A stretch of 64,000 nucleotides of DNA, taken from assembly GCF_000004075.3 (NCBI RefSeq), contig NC_026661.2, positions 5,664,058 to 5,728,057 on the forward strand, written 5' to 3'. The DNA is from Cucumis sativus (Eukaryota; Streptophyta; Magnoliopsida; Cucurbitales; Cucurbitaceae). The stretch's first letter is position 1; the number at the start of each line of letters is the position of its first letter. A model generated the notes under the pieces. That model saw only the letters and a list, made by a program, of their open reading frames with translations, was not told the origin of the DNA and did not search any database. Both the position numbers and the translations under genes were made by a program. Positions 11,801-23,900 of this stretch are shown piece after piece.

Positions 11801-12588
11801 TATTGCGATCAAAATCTTATGGCTTTGAACAAAATGTTGACGAGCCTTGTGTTTACAAAAGGTCGTCAATTCCATTATAGCATTTTTTAGTCTTATATGT
11901 AGATGATATTCTACTTATTGGAAATGACTAGGATATCTTCCTGATATCAAGAAATGGCTAGCTATGCAATTTCAAATGAAAGATCTGGGAGATGCACAAT
12001 ACGTTCTCGGAATCCAAATTGTTCGAAACCGTAAGAACAAAACACTAGCCATGTCTCAAGCATCTTACATAGACAAAATGTTGTCTAGATATAAAATGCA
12101 GAATTCCAAAAAGGGTCTGCTGCCGTACAGATATGGAATTCATTTGTCAAAGGAACAATGTCCTAAGACACCTCAAGAAGTTGAGGATATGAGAAATATT
12201 CCCTATGCTTCCGCTGTTGGAAGTTTAATGTATGCAATGTTATGTACTAGACCTGACATTTGCTACTCAGTAGGGATGGTCAGTAGGTATCAATCCAATC
12301 ATGGACGTGATCACTGGACAGCCGTTAAAAACATTCTACATGCTCATGTATCGTACAAAGGATCTGATCCTTACTGGATACACTGATTCAGATTTCCAAA
12401 CTGATAAAGATGTTAGAAAGTCTACATCAGGATCAGTATTTACTCTAAATGGAGGAGCAGTAGTTTGGAGAAGCATAAAGCAAACTTGTATAGCTGATTC
12501 CACAATGGAAGCTGATCATTTTACAAAAGCCCTCATGGCTAAAGTGTTTGAGGGTCACCTACACAGTTTAGGTGTACGATGTTTGTAA
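8890..12588 (+). pseudogene. Copia gag-pol polyprotein, right copy (inactivated)
   Basis: Gag starts at ATG 8890; the open frame continues upstream to 8833, but the conserved N-terminus begins at 8890. Gag and protease are intact to 9858, with a CCHC knuckle near 9655 and DSGA near 9808. A one-base deletion at 9856 ends that frame; integrase continues in the next frame to 11144. Private breaks: an extra A near 11138, an extra T near 11887 and a small lesion near 11929. Shared breaks: stops at 11404 and 11530, frame breaks near 11547 and 11812, and loss of the distal RNase H domain between about 12510 and 12515, which removes the catalytic region after the STMEA motif. Non-autonomous. Confidence 0.92.
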
Positions 12589-12692
12589 ACTAGGACAAGT
12601 GGGAGACTTATTGGCCATGTGCCCTAGTTTCATATATATTCTCTCACACCACATCTCTCATACCACTAGGAATTTTAGTCCAAGTGGGAGTT

Positions 12693-14618
12693 TGTTGGAA
12701 TTTTTTGTCCTAAAACTCGTAGTTTGTAAATCATATTCTATTCAATAAAGTTGTTATTGAGAAATTAAATATTATAATCTTAAATCCAATAAATCAAAGT
12801 TCCAAGGCTATTTTTTGAATAAACTTGAACTTTATGTGTAAACATAAACGTGGATCAAGTTCGAGTATATAGCCTAAATAGTCTATAGTATATGAAATAA
12901 AGGTTGGGCGCCTTATTTTGAGAGACTATGGATGCGGCCCACTTTGTAGTACAAACGATGTGATCCTAATCGTTCATGTAGAGACATGAAAGTGGGGGCA
13001 TCCTATGTAAAATGTTTACATAAGACTGAACCATGAATTAGTCATTTTTACGTTATAACACCGTTTACTGTTTAAAACTGACTATCTCAATTATTGATGA
13101 CCTAGGTAACTTAGTCTTAATCCTGAGTTAACTATGAACTCCTGTTCATACGAGATTATCCTTAGATCTGCATAGGTGAGGGCAGCTCATCAGCGTTGGC
13201 CCAATAAGCCTCCCATTTCAGGGGTAAGATCGGGTGGATAGCTGGGAACATAGGGTACAAGATGGAATTCACTCCTACCCGCTTTAGGGTTAGTAGATAG
13301 GTTGCTCTCTTAAGCACTGAATCCAAGTCTTGAACAAGGGGCCCCACCCTCTCATTGGCCCGAGAGGGATTAAGTTTATAGGTTGAACCTTAAACCAATT
13401 GTTCAATAGTGGATTAGTGGGACTTAAGGAGCAAGATGTAATCTTGGGGGTAAAACGGTATTTTGACCCAGCCAAGGTTACGAGCAACCTGTGAAGGATT
13501 AACTTACTGATTATGGTTTTATCAAATGGACACAAATATATCTATAGTGAGGGGAGTGCAACTACGGGACTTTAGTGGAATGACCCGTTAGTTAACGAAT
13601 GTTGATTAACTCGGTTTAAAAGAGTTTAGCTAGTTAATCTTGAATCGTTGGAGCCCATGATCTATAGGTCCATTAGGTTCCTCTGCTAGCTCATATGGAT
13701 TAAACTTAGAACAGTGTGATGAAATAAGTCGAATTGTTCGAATAGGGAGAAGAAAGGAAAACCGACATATACAGTGATATAATCGTCGGTCTTCTAATTA
13801 GAAATAGAGCTTTATGTTTTACATACTATAAGTATGAATGCGGATTCATACTAAGAAGCTCGGAATTGGTCAAAAATAGTAAAAAGTCAAAATGTTGACT
13901 TTTGACTTTGAAAAGTCAAACTTTGACCGGCCTTATATTCAAATGTGATTTGAATTTTGGAAAAATGAATGCGGATTCATGCTCGGGAGGTTGGAATTAG
14001 TCAAGACGGACAAAATGGTAAAAAGTCAAAATATTGACTTTTGACTTAGAAAAGTCAAAGTTTGACTTTTGACTAGAAAAATCTAATGACCATTTTACCC
14101 TTGGACTAAGTTAGTGGGAAAATCCAACATTTTGTTGGATAATCCCACTAACTCTTAGTGGGATATGTGGCTATATGAGATATAGACACCTAGCCCACTA
14201 AGTTCCACTAATTGTTAGTGGAATATTAGGTGTTGAGATTTGGCAATTGAATTGCATGCATTTTTGCATGTAATTAGGCTATAAATAGAGATGTTTTCAA
14301 ATGTTGAAGGACTTTTGCCTCTTTTATCATTTTCATAATCTCAACAAAAGAAAAAAAAAGCTTCCAATCTCATTTTATCTCCATTACTTTCTACACCAAA
14401 ATTGGGTCCCACAACCCGGTTCTTTGTCTAGAGGATAGCAGTTGAGTACTAGTGGTGGTCTCGGGTAGAATTGGTAAGAAGACATCAAACCTTTTGAAAG
14501 CTTCAAAGGTAATACTTCTTAAAACCCTAATTTGATTAGTTTATGGTTACATGTTAATTGTGGCAATTAGGGTAGAAATTCGATTCTTTTTTCCGCTGTG
14601 CATGACTTAGTTCTATCA
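12693..14618 (+). repeat. Right LTR of the large Copia array
   Basis: This is the 3' terminal LTR, 1926 bp, matching 4836-6761. It ends CTATCA at 14618 and passes into unique DNA that leads to ALG2, whose start codon is 583 bp downstream on the same strand. Its own TATA box (14280-14287) therefore points toward ALG2. Confidence 0.93.
14280..14287 (+). promoter_or_regulatory. TATA box of the right Copia LTR
   Basis: Same TATAAATA as in the central LTR. Initiation here would read out of the element into the ALG2 promoter, because no further element sequence follows 14618. Confidence 0.65.
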
Positions 14619-15200
14619 CATCGATCTAAAATTTGATTGAATGAATTATTTTTTTATATATTTTAGCTCATATAATAAATTTTAAGTAGGAGGTCTCTCC
14701 CGGAACTGAAAAATGTATTTTAAAAAATAGATATGAATAGAATTTCATACCATTTGTATAATTAATTAGATACGTGTTACCAACCAGTAAAACTAAAAGA
14801 AAACCTAAAAAATGCCTTCCCTAATTTACCCTTAAGTTGAAGCCGCTCGCCCATCTTTTTTCGATCTTCAGTTCAGCTTCGTTCCCGCTGACCCTTATAG
14901 TCGGCTGCCCACCCCTTCGCTTGCACTTGAAGCCGGCTGGATTCTCCACCAGTGTCCAGTTGCTCCAACTTCAAGCAAGCCGCTCCTTTCGTCCGCCCAA
15001 CACTTATTTGGTGTTGAAATTCTGCTTACACTTTGCTAAGTTAAATATTTTGAATTTCTTGAATTTAATTTTCGTCCTCCCTGTCGTCCGCCAAACGGAA
15101 AACTCTCGCCCGAAGCTCCGAGGGACCTTCTTTTCTCTTCCGAGCTCGTTTTCGTGACGCCGAAGTGGAAAGAACTATAGAAGCACAAAGGCGATCGAAG
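14619..15200 (+). promoter_or_regulatory. ALG2 upstream region and 5' UTR
   Basis: Unique DNA between the Copia right LTR and the ALG2 start codon. The first 200 bp are AT-rich; from about 14840 the composition shifts to C-rich, typical of a plant 5' UTR. Open frames here (for example 14837-15157) have no family features and I do not call them. Confidence 0.5.
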
Positions 15201-18200
15201 ATGAGGATCGCCATAATCCACCCAGACCTTGGTATAGGTAACAACATCAGTTTTCTCCACTGTTTCAATTGCTGAATTTCGATCAACATCTCTCTTTTTG
15301 TTAGAATTCTCTGTATTGGTTAGAATTCTGATTCATTGAAGATGATTAAGTATTTACACGGTGTTGGATGGCCTGGCCTGTAAGCGCATTAGGATATTTT
15401 TATCGATTTTTAAAAACCGGCGGATTGCACCGGCACATTATGTGAATTTGGTTCTTGTTTTGTGTTGATTCGTGTTGTCACTCTTTTCTCCTAATAATTT
15501 AAATTGCCGATTTATTTATTTGTAGTTTACGTGTTTGATTCTTCCGATGGTAATTTGTTAGTAATACATTGGAAAAGGTGGTATGACTTTTTTGAGCAGG
15601 TTAATCTTCCAGTTACCGATTGAGAATACATTGAATGGATTAAACGTCACACAATCTCAAATTTTAAATTTTGATTTCCGTGGTGATTTAACACACATTT
15701 TGACGGAATTTCACCAAAGAAGCTATAATCAGTCATATTTTCTAGTTGTCATCTCCCCGTCTGTTTCTATACAATAATAGCTGAAAACAATGAAGGGTAT
15801 TAATTTCTCAACGATTATCCGGAAAACAGAAGAAAACTAAGAATGGATTTCTTAATTCTTAGCATGCAACTTAGGCAATAAATTTTCCAACTGACTGAAA
15901 GTCGAGTCATGCAAATAATAATTCTGAGATTCAATCCTAAGTTTTTATTTTTGATTTCTTAATATATATATTTTTTATATTTTTGTTCAACTTTCATCTA
16001 TTAAGATAGAAGATATTTAAAATTAGAATCAATGGACGACAAAGTTTCTTCTTGTTCTAATTTTGTATCCATGAATATATTTTCTAACCTTCCGAGTTCA
16101 TTGCCATAGAAGTTTGTAACTGAGTATAGTGTTTACAGGTGGAGCTGAGAGATTGATTGTAGATGCTGCCGTTGAACTTGCTTCGCAAGGACACAACGTC
16201 CATATTTTTACATCACACCACGACAAACATCGGTGCTTTGAGGAGACCATTGCTGGTGTGCTTTACTGCTTTTTCTTCTATGGACTTGTATCGGGAATGA
16301 TATACTGACATAAAGAGTTTTATGTAGTTTAAAAAATTGTGAAATATGAGGAACTTGTAGTATCTTTAAACTCAATTATCTAACAGTATCTTCTAAACTA
16401 TATCATAGTCTTAATTTGAATGAGGCAATTGTGTAGCATGGGGCTATGATAAAGTAATAATGTATTTTATATAAAACATATCAACTCCTTTGCTGTTCAA
16501 AGTAGAAACTTCTATGCTGAGAAATTTTAACGTCCCATTTTGGTGATTGCTTTAAGGATGTTCATTCAATGATCTGGGAGAGAAACAACAAAGTGTTTCG
16601 TTGTGTGGAGAGAGACTCTGGTGAGGTTTGGTCTTTGATGAGGTTTCATGTCTCTTGTTGGGCTTTGGTTTCATGTCTCTAGTCAATATCTTACTTAGTT
16701 GTGAACTCTTTCAGAGTTTTTTTGTGGGCTTGGTTTTTTGTATGCCCTTGAGTTGTTTCATTTCTTTTTTTCTCAATGGAAGCTATTGTTTTTATTCAGA
16801 GAAGAAAAAGGAAAAAAGAAAAACAAGTGATTACTTTTTGTAATTTTCTTCAAATTTCTGCTATAGTACTTCTCAGCTTTTCATTCTAATACTCATTTGT
16901 AATTTTTCCCAGGAACATTTCCAGTTACTGTGTATGGTGATTTCCTACCTCGCCACATCTTTTACCGTCTTCATGCAGTTTGTGCATACCTACGGTGTAT
17001 TTTTGTCACTCTTTGCATGCTGTTCATGTGGCCATCATTTGATGTCGTACTAGCAGATCAGGTTTCTGTTGTTGTTCCAATACTTAAACTGAAAAGGTCA
17101 TCAAAGGTATGGACCTTTTCCCAAAATTGTCTAGACGTCACTTTATCATGGTTAACTAAAGAAGCTGCATTCTTATCCAGGTTGTATTTTATTGTCATTT
17201 TCCGGATCTCTTACTGGCCAAGCACACGACAATTTTGAGGAGGCTGTATAGAAAACCCATAGACTTAATTGAAGAACTGACAACCGGTATAGTTTCTCAC
17301 AATACATCTATTTCTTTCAAATTCTTACCTTCATTCAATATTATATTCTTCCTACTCTTTGATATTTGCATTTATCACTTTTCATAATCACAGGAATGGC
17401 AGATCTGATATTAGTTAATAGCAAATTTACTGCATCCACTTTTGCCAAGACATTCAAACATCTTGATGCACGAGGAGTTCGACCTTCTGTTCTCTATCCA
17501 GCGGTTAATGTAGATCAGTTTGATGAGCCCCATTCTTCTAAGTAACGGACATGTTTGTATATCTCTTGTTCCTTTGAGTTGAAAAACTTTTTATTGTGAT
17601 CTGCAGTATGTAAAATAGTTTTTTCTCTCTCTCCTTTTTAAAGAATGATTATTATAATAATTATTTTTTTTAATATTCTCTGTTATATTTGTTTTACTTC
17701 TTATAAATTCGTTTATATCAGGTTGAGTTTTCTTTCTATCAACCGTTTTGAAAGGAAGAAAAACATTGAATTAGCTATCTCAGCCTTCGCCAAGCTTGGC
17801 ACACTTGATGGATGCACTCTTCAAGATTATAATGTAGCTGATGTTTCCTTGGTCATTGCTGGCAAGTCTCAACTTTTCCCCCTAGTACTAACGTGTTTTG
17901 CGGGTGTGAAATTAAACTTGTCGATCATGCTTGGTGGATCGATCATTCATCTGACCATAAATATTTGGCAATAGTGTTGTCTCCTATGACCATGTTAGAA
18001 TGGGGTGTGAATCCTATTGAAAATTTATCATACCAAAAGGAGGTTTTAAATTTTAAGGTTCAGTAGAAGTAAGTGATTTACTTGCATAACTAAGAGGACT
18101 TTACAGAAGCTTGAAAATGATTTTGTTTTGCGAAACTTCAGTTATGCATTCATTTTGTTTACTGTAATGGAACGGGATGGGATCTGCTTGGAGATTTTAC

Positions 18201-18991
18201 TAAATAGTTTAATACCTCAGGTCTTCCGAACACCAAGCCTCAAATGTAGAATGGTTTGGCTAGCTAGTTAATGGACTCAACTCTTTATCTTGGTTCTGCG
18301 TCCCATTAATAACTGTGACTCGATGAGTTCAAGCTTTTGATGCAGTCCAAATTATACATCATAGATGAATCTATTTTCTGAAGATCTCCTGCAGAGTAAT
18401 TTTACCATCGTACAACTTTTTAAAACATTTTTCTCTTCACATTTTATTGCAGGAGGTTTCGATAAACGGCTTAGAGAGAATGTTGAATACTTGGAGGAGC
18501 TCAAGAATTTAGCCGAAAGAGAAGGTGTATCAGAACGTGTTACCTTCATCACATCCTGCTCAACACTCGAAAGAAACGCGCTCCTTTCCCAATGCCTGTG
18601 TGTTCTCTACACGCCGAAGGTTTGTGCATCTCCACCCCTTGCACGAACTCCTCCTAGACCCCATCTTCCATTCTTACAGTAATATGAATTAATGCAGGAT
18701 GAGCATTTTGGCATTGTTCCTTTGGAAGCCATGGCAGCTTACAAGCCAGTTATTGCATGCAACAGTGGGGGTCCAGTTGAGACAATAAAACATGGCACCA
18801 CAGGATTTCTTTGTTCGCCTAATTCTCAAGAGTTCTCTGTGGCAATGGCGAAACTCGTTCAGGATCGTGCCATGGGAGCAAGAATGGGTAAGGAAGCCCG
18901 ACAACACATTGTCAATTCTTTCTCTACAAAGATATTTGGTCAGCAACTGAATCAATACGTTGTGGATGTCGCTCGACTTAAGAGAGACTGA
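15201..18991 (+). CDS. ALG2: ALG2, alpha-1,3/1,6-mannosyltransferase of N-glycan precursor synthesis
   Basis: ALG2 adds the second and third mannoses to the dolichol-linked oligosaccharide on the cytosolic face of the ER, using GDP-mannose. Eight exons join in frame: 15201-15237, 16139-16255, 16913-17106, 17181-17286, 17394-17541, 17722-17861, 18453-18619, 18698-18991, giving 400 aa, the usual plant length. The N-terminus [17 protein letters not shown] is the donor-side glycine motif of GT4 enzymes, and exon 8 begins with [12 protein letters not shown], the E-x7-E motif of the family. A hydrophobic stretch in exon 3 ([15 protein letters not shown]) is a likely membrane-associated segment. Intron 6 starts with GC (G|GCAAGT at 17862), the other introns with GT. 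Intron 2 holds a LINE remnant. The start was chosen because the first exon encodes the family N-terminus and splices cleanly to GGAER. Confidence 0.95.
16545..16830 (+). mobile_element. 5'-truncated LINE remnant in ALG2 intron 2
   Basis: From 16572 one frame reads [19 protein letters not shown] and then [12 protein letters not shown], which resembles the extreme C-terminus of plant LINE reverse transcriptase/endonuclease polyproteins. A stop follows at 16681, then a T-rich 3' UTR-like stretch and an A-rich tail (16798-16825). This is the usual form of a 5'-truncated LINE insertion in the sense direction. Recognition is from memory of the family, not a search. Confidence 0.6.
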
Positions 18992-20948
18992 AACTGAAGA
19001 TCAATTTAGTATGAAGTCAATTCGCCACTGGGTACTGCACAGCTCTTTGAACCCTAACTTATGGATATATTTGTAAATTGGTAAAATCAGAAAACACCAT
19101 TTACACATACTGCTTTGTTCTATATATATTTTTTGAGCACTTGTTTGGTCTCAGTTGAAGATGTGAATTAGAGCTCATTTGAGTTTGAGTTGTTTAGATT
19201 TAGAACTCATTCACGAGTTATTGAAAACCGAAAGCTTTGGTCGGAGTTATATAAGCTTGAGAATTTTGGTTGAAACAATTTCTATTTGCTGGAAATTTTG
19301 ATGGGAATTCGAATTTCCTGTTCAGTTTTTTTAATTCTCTAAATTCAATATTGTTGTGTGGAATTTTCCACATTTGATGTCTCTTCTACTTATTTTTATT
19401 AATTCACTTCGAACACGACGATGTTATATTTTCATGACTTTATTATCTTTTTTTTTTCCCTAAACGACCTCTTCTTTTAGTGTAGTTGTGAGAGAATTCA
19501 ATTGCAACGAGCTTCAATCACTACGTACCAGAGAAGATATTAAAATTGATAATTTTGGAGCTAACAATGATGGTTTAGGCACAATGAAATTGAACACAAG
19601 TAAACGATACAAAACGTAAGTAGACTCACCCTTTTCTTTTCCTATTGATCTATAACATTTTCATTGGGGTAAATGGAGTCAAAGAACTCAAAGAGATTAT
19701 GTTATGAGGTTTGACCCATTTCAATTCCTTGTCATTGTTTTGTAATTGTATTTCAAACCTCTTGATCGAAAGGCCTAAAGTTTTATTTATAAATGTAGAA
19801 CTCTATCACTTTCACCCTCCCATCTCTTTAACGTTTGATCACATACATTCCTCGTAGTGTGATGCATGCAAGGTAGAACTAATTCATCGGGAATCTAGAT
19901 GTTTATATTACTTATCTTGTTTAGTTAGTGTTGCATTCAATGTGTCATTTTATTTGAAAAAAAGAATGAGACATTAGGCGTTATTATTCAAGAGAATATT
20001 AACTAATACCTCACTAAACAAGCGGTGAAAGGGTTGTAGTAATGCAATATAGGAGGAATTATAAATAATGCGAACAAATAGATTAGATGTAAAGCTTTTG
20101 GCATGTTCAAGTATTTGCATTTCGAAAAGCAAGCAAGTATGACAATAAGGTATCGAGAGAATTCTCGCTTAAATTCTGTAATTAGCAAAAGCTTTATGTT
20201 GCATCAATGAACTACTTAACTACACTGCATCATATTACACAATACATAGCTTCATCACTCTCAGTTTATTTATGTTGAGTTCAATTGCATGGACACTAAC
20301 AACATCCATATCCTAAGGATGTCTCATGGCTTATATTGGTTTTACAAAAATTTCTTCAAAATGACTTATGTGTTGTTGTTCACTTTTGACTTTATTCAGG
20401 TTAGGAACATATACATCGAAAGAAGTTGAGGAAGAAGGCAAGACTACAATTCGTTGTAGTTGTCCACTAAATAATACAACAATAACAATTATTAGTTTAT
20501 TCATGAAGACGTTTTATAATTTTCTGAAAAAATTCTGAGTTGATGTAACATAAATTTGCTGGAGAAAAAAATAAAACAAAATATGGATTGTTAACCAAAC
20601 AAACCCTTGATAAACTAAAGTTTGAAACTTTCCTTTCATTTTGATATTTCTGTTCATTTCCACAGCATAAACAAGGGAGACTACAATTCTTGTTATCTTT
20701 TCCATGCCAATCTTCCACAAAAGTCTTGTGGGAATTGTTGAACAAAAAGAAGAAAAAAAATCGAAACATACCAGCAGAAACTTGGATCAAATAGAAAAAG
20801 CCTTTGCTCCAAATTCATGACTTTCAATGCCGAAACCGCTGCACAAAGTTTACATTAAGCGAGTAGGGATCGAACTCAATCTCACCTGCAGCTATTTACA
20901 GTAACAAGGGGAGGAAATGCTCACGAAAATGTTTGGGCCTACTATTCA
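18992..20948. other. Convergent intergenic region, ALG2 to FAM114-like
   Basis: The 3' ends of ALG2 (+) and the FAM114-like gene (-) face each other across about 2 kb of AT-rich DNA. It must hold both 3' UTRs and polyadenylation sites. I see no further gene; short open frames here lack codon bias or motifs. Confidence 0.6.
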
Positions 20949-23900
20949 TTAAGCAGCTGGCATTGAGGTTGAGAGAACAAGATAAGACAAGTATTGAAGC
21001 CCATCCTGGATTTTGCAGAAAGCTGTGGTTTGATCGGCCTGAAGATGCTCGGAGAAGGCATTGGCCTTGTCTTGTACTGATATTTGCAGAGGACTTTTGT
21101 GAGAATCAGCTGGGGCAGCGCTCATGGCAGCTTGATATGCTTTTGACACATCAGACAGACCTGAAAAGAGGATTTAAATTCAGGTTGTATAATAACTAAA
21201 CACAAGCCAGACCATAATCGAGTTTTTTTGGCTAATATCAGAATTAGGACAGATGATAAAAAAAGGCCAACCTGTAATGAAGCTTTTGGATAGTGCATCT
21301 ACATATCCTATCATCAATAAAGCCTTTAATCTAATGATTTCAGCTTTTTCAACAGAATCTTCGGGCCATTGGATTTTTATAGCATCTTCGTCGTCGTCCT
21401 CCTCCTCCTCCTCGACTTTGTTAGCATTTGTTATAATGGATTTTCCAAGCATCAGCAATTGAGACACCGCAAAATAACACATTTCTGAGACCCTCTGCAA
21501 ATGAAAATATAATGAACTTATAGTCAGATACCACGGAACCATATCCAATGTTATATGTGACCTGGAATGTTTACAAACAATGTCATACGATTAATGCTAA
21601 ATGTTTCAGCTGGAATGTTTACAAACAGTGCCATATGATAAAGAAGAGAGTCTTTATATCTCACATGGACTCCTTCTGAATGAAGTGATTCTAATTTGTC
21701 AACGGTCCTCTGCATTATTTCAGGAACAGCAAGTTCGGCTATGGAACTTCCATACCTGCAAGGATTAAAGAGCATTAAGGCATTTCCATACACTACAAGA
21801 GTGCTGATGAACTTCATTCAGTACAATAAATGTTAAACAAAAATTCAGCATAACCATTTCAAGGAGAATTTTACCCCGCAGCCATTTCAGCAGCCTTGCT
21901 GACACTAGAATCATATAAACTTTTCATCTCATCATTTCCCTCTTCCCCAACTTCCAACTTTTTACCTTTTTCTGATTTTGAACTGTTTTCTTCAATTGCA
22001 TTACCCAAACTAAAAATTTGTTGGACCTGTTTAAGCTTTCCATCAAATACAGACTTCTGGTCCTGAGATAGTTTTCCTTTCCTTCGGTTATATAATAAAG
22101 TATAGTGGTTGGATAGGGCCTCCAACTCCTGCAAAAAAGAAACTGCACTGGTTTAATAGAGCAGCACCATAATATAATTATTCAACTTCCCAAATTAGAT
22201 AGTGACCTCTAACTGTTCTGGACCTCCGTATATATAAAAGCATCGATCAAATGTCACTTCATCATCTTCTAAATGATCCTCCTTGGCCTGTGGTTCGCTC
22301 TCACTAGAGGTCTTCTCAACTTCAATTCCAGTCTCTGTAATCAGTAAATCCATGGTTTCCCTTCCAACGAGCTCAAGAACTTCCATTCCCTTCGTTGTGA
22401 GAGCTTTCCCTCTCTGTAAAACAAATAAAATTTCAAATCATACGGGAAAAGTCAAAACAGAACAAGATTTTACGGAATCCAGCATTAGCTACTTCTCGAA
22501 GGATTTCATCAGAGAAAATAATAGAAGTTCTTAAGAAATATATTACTATAGTGATTGTAAAAAGAGTAAATGACTTTTCAAGCTTTCTTCTGATTATTTT
22601 ATAACACACTTTATTTAACTTACTTTTGTACTACTTTTACTTTGCCTTACAGGAGAAAAAAAAAAAAGAATTAATTTTTTCATACGAATAATATAAAGAA
22701 ACCAATTTTTGTTCCCAAAAATGTATACTCTTAAATAGTTTAATGATTTTGTTTAGTGGTGGTGAGGATTTGAACCTTTAACATTGAAGATGATGGTGTA
22801 ACATCTTAACCAACTAAGCTAATCTCATGTTGGCATCCATAGCCTATAATTTAATTATTCAAGTAATGTCAGAGTAGAGAAAATTATTTCTTCAATAGTA
22901 ATTTAAGTAGTACTTTGGACCGATTAATCATGATGCATAAGTTTAGTGTGCCCGTGAAGTTCACGTTAAACTCGTGATACTATTTTAGAAAGTAATATAT
23001 CAATTGATAAATTAAGAAAGAGCATTGTTTGAGTAGGGAAATTTGAAGTAGTTAGATTTAATCCCAAAAGAATTTTGTGCTTAATATGTCCTTGTCCTTG
23101 TAGCTAGACCACCTCGCTCCACCCGCTAATTCATTTTTTTGTTTCATACTAAAAAATCAACAAGAAAAATGATAAAGGATACACACCTCCAACAATGATG
23201 GTGCAACAGAACCAGCTGCTGCTGGTATTCCTTGATGTTGAATGGTTTCTGCAATATTTGCAGCTGAGTTCTCAAGCCTATGGAACAACTATAGAATATT
23301 ACTCAGAGATTAAAGCAACAACATGGTAGAGTATTAGTGCAATAGAGGCACATTGATAATTCAAGCTTTCAACTTCTATCATCAGAATTTTATCCCCAGA
23401 AACTTTTACCATCTGAATTCAGAGCAAATCCAACCTAAGGAGACATTAATCCATCACAAATTCTGACAAATTTGCAAAATTATATGCCTTTTCAATTCAC
23501 GGCATAGCCAGAAAAAAGCTGTATATTGCAGCATATGGTCAAAGAAAAACATTTGCTAAGTTGTCTAATTTGTTTGAACTTCAAACTACCATTCAAGAAC
23601 ATAGACGTACTTGTGAACGAAATCACTGCCCCCTCTTAATGCACTTCCCAGGGCTTTCCATGCTCCTGAAGCTATATTCTCCACAGAAGTATCTAGAACC
23701 TTTAAGCCCTGTAATTATTGTAATGAGAAATTTGAGTTGCCAACCTAGATGCTTAATCACAAAACCAGAATAGAAAATGGGAGCTATCACATTGAGATCA
23801 AGCACCACATTAACATCCAATCAGTAGAATAATCACTGATTACTGAGTTAATTCATAGTTACTCTGTGTTGTGTCTACACTCAGTATAAAGAGAAGGCGT

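Larger units (their letters stand above)
1..14618 (+). mobile_element. Tandem array of a large Ty1-copia retrotransposon (shared central LTR)
   Basis: Bases 1 onward reappear from 7855 onward almost base for base, so the period is about 7.85 kb. The order is internal region (truncated at the window edge), LTR 4836-6761, internal region 6762-12692, LTR 12693-14618. Each LTR is 1926 bp, starts TGTTGG and ends CTATCA. The second internal region has an iMet-type primer binding site at 6764 and a polypurine tract just before the right LTR. Domain order gag, protease, integrase, reverse transcriptase, RNase H places it in Copia. The base after the right LTR starts unique DNA; a 5-bp target duplication would be catcg (14619-14623), but its left partner lies outside the window. 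No duplication flanks the central LTR, as expected if the array arose by unequal recombination between LTRs. Lineage within Copia is not assigned. Confidence 0.93.

Noticed and set aside
19480..20455. Exon-like pair (open stretch ending ACGTAAG, then CAG followed by another open stretch) between ALG2 and FAM114
   Set aside because: The combined peptide matches no family I recognise and the intron would be about 780 bp without other support.
20855..20895. B-box-like GATCGAACTC near the FAM114 3' end
   Set aside because: No A-box at the right distance and no CCAACATG head, so I do not count it with the two SINE-like copies.
22283..22534. Plus-strand open frame across FAM114 exon 5
   Set aside because: Antisense shadow of a real exon on the minus strand.
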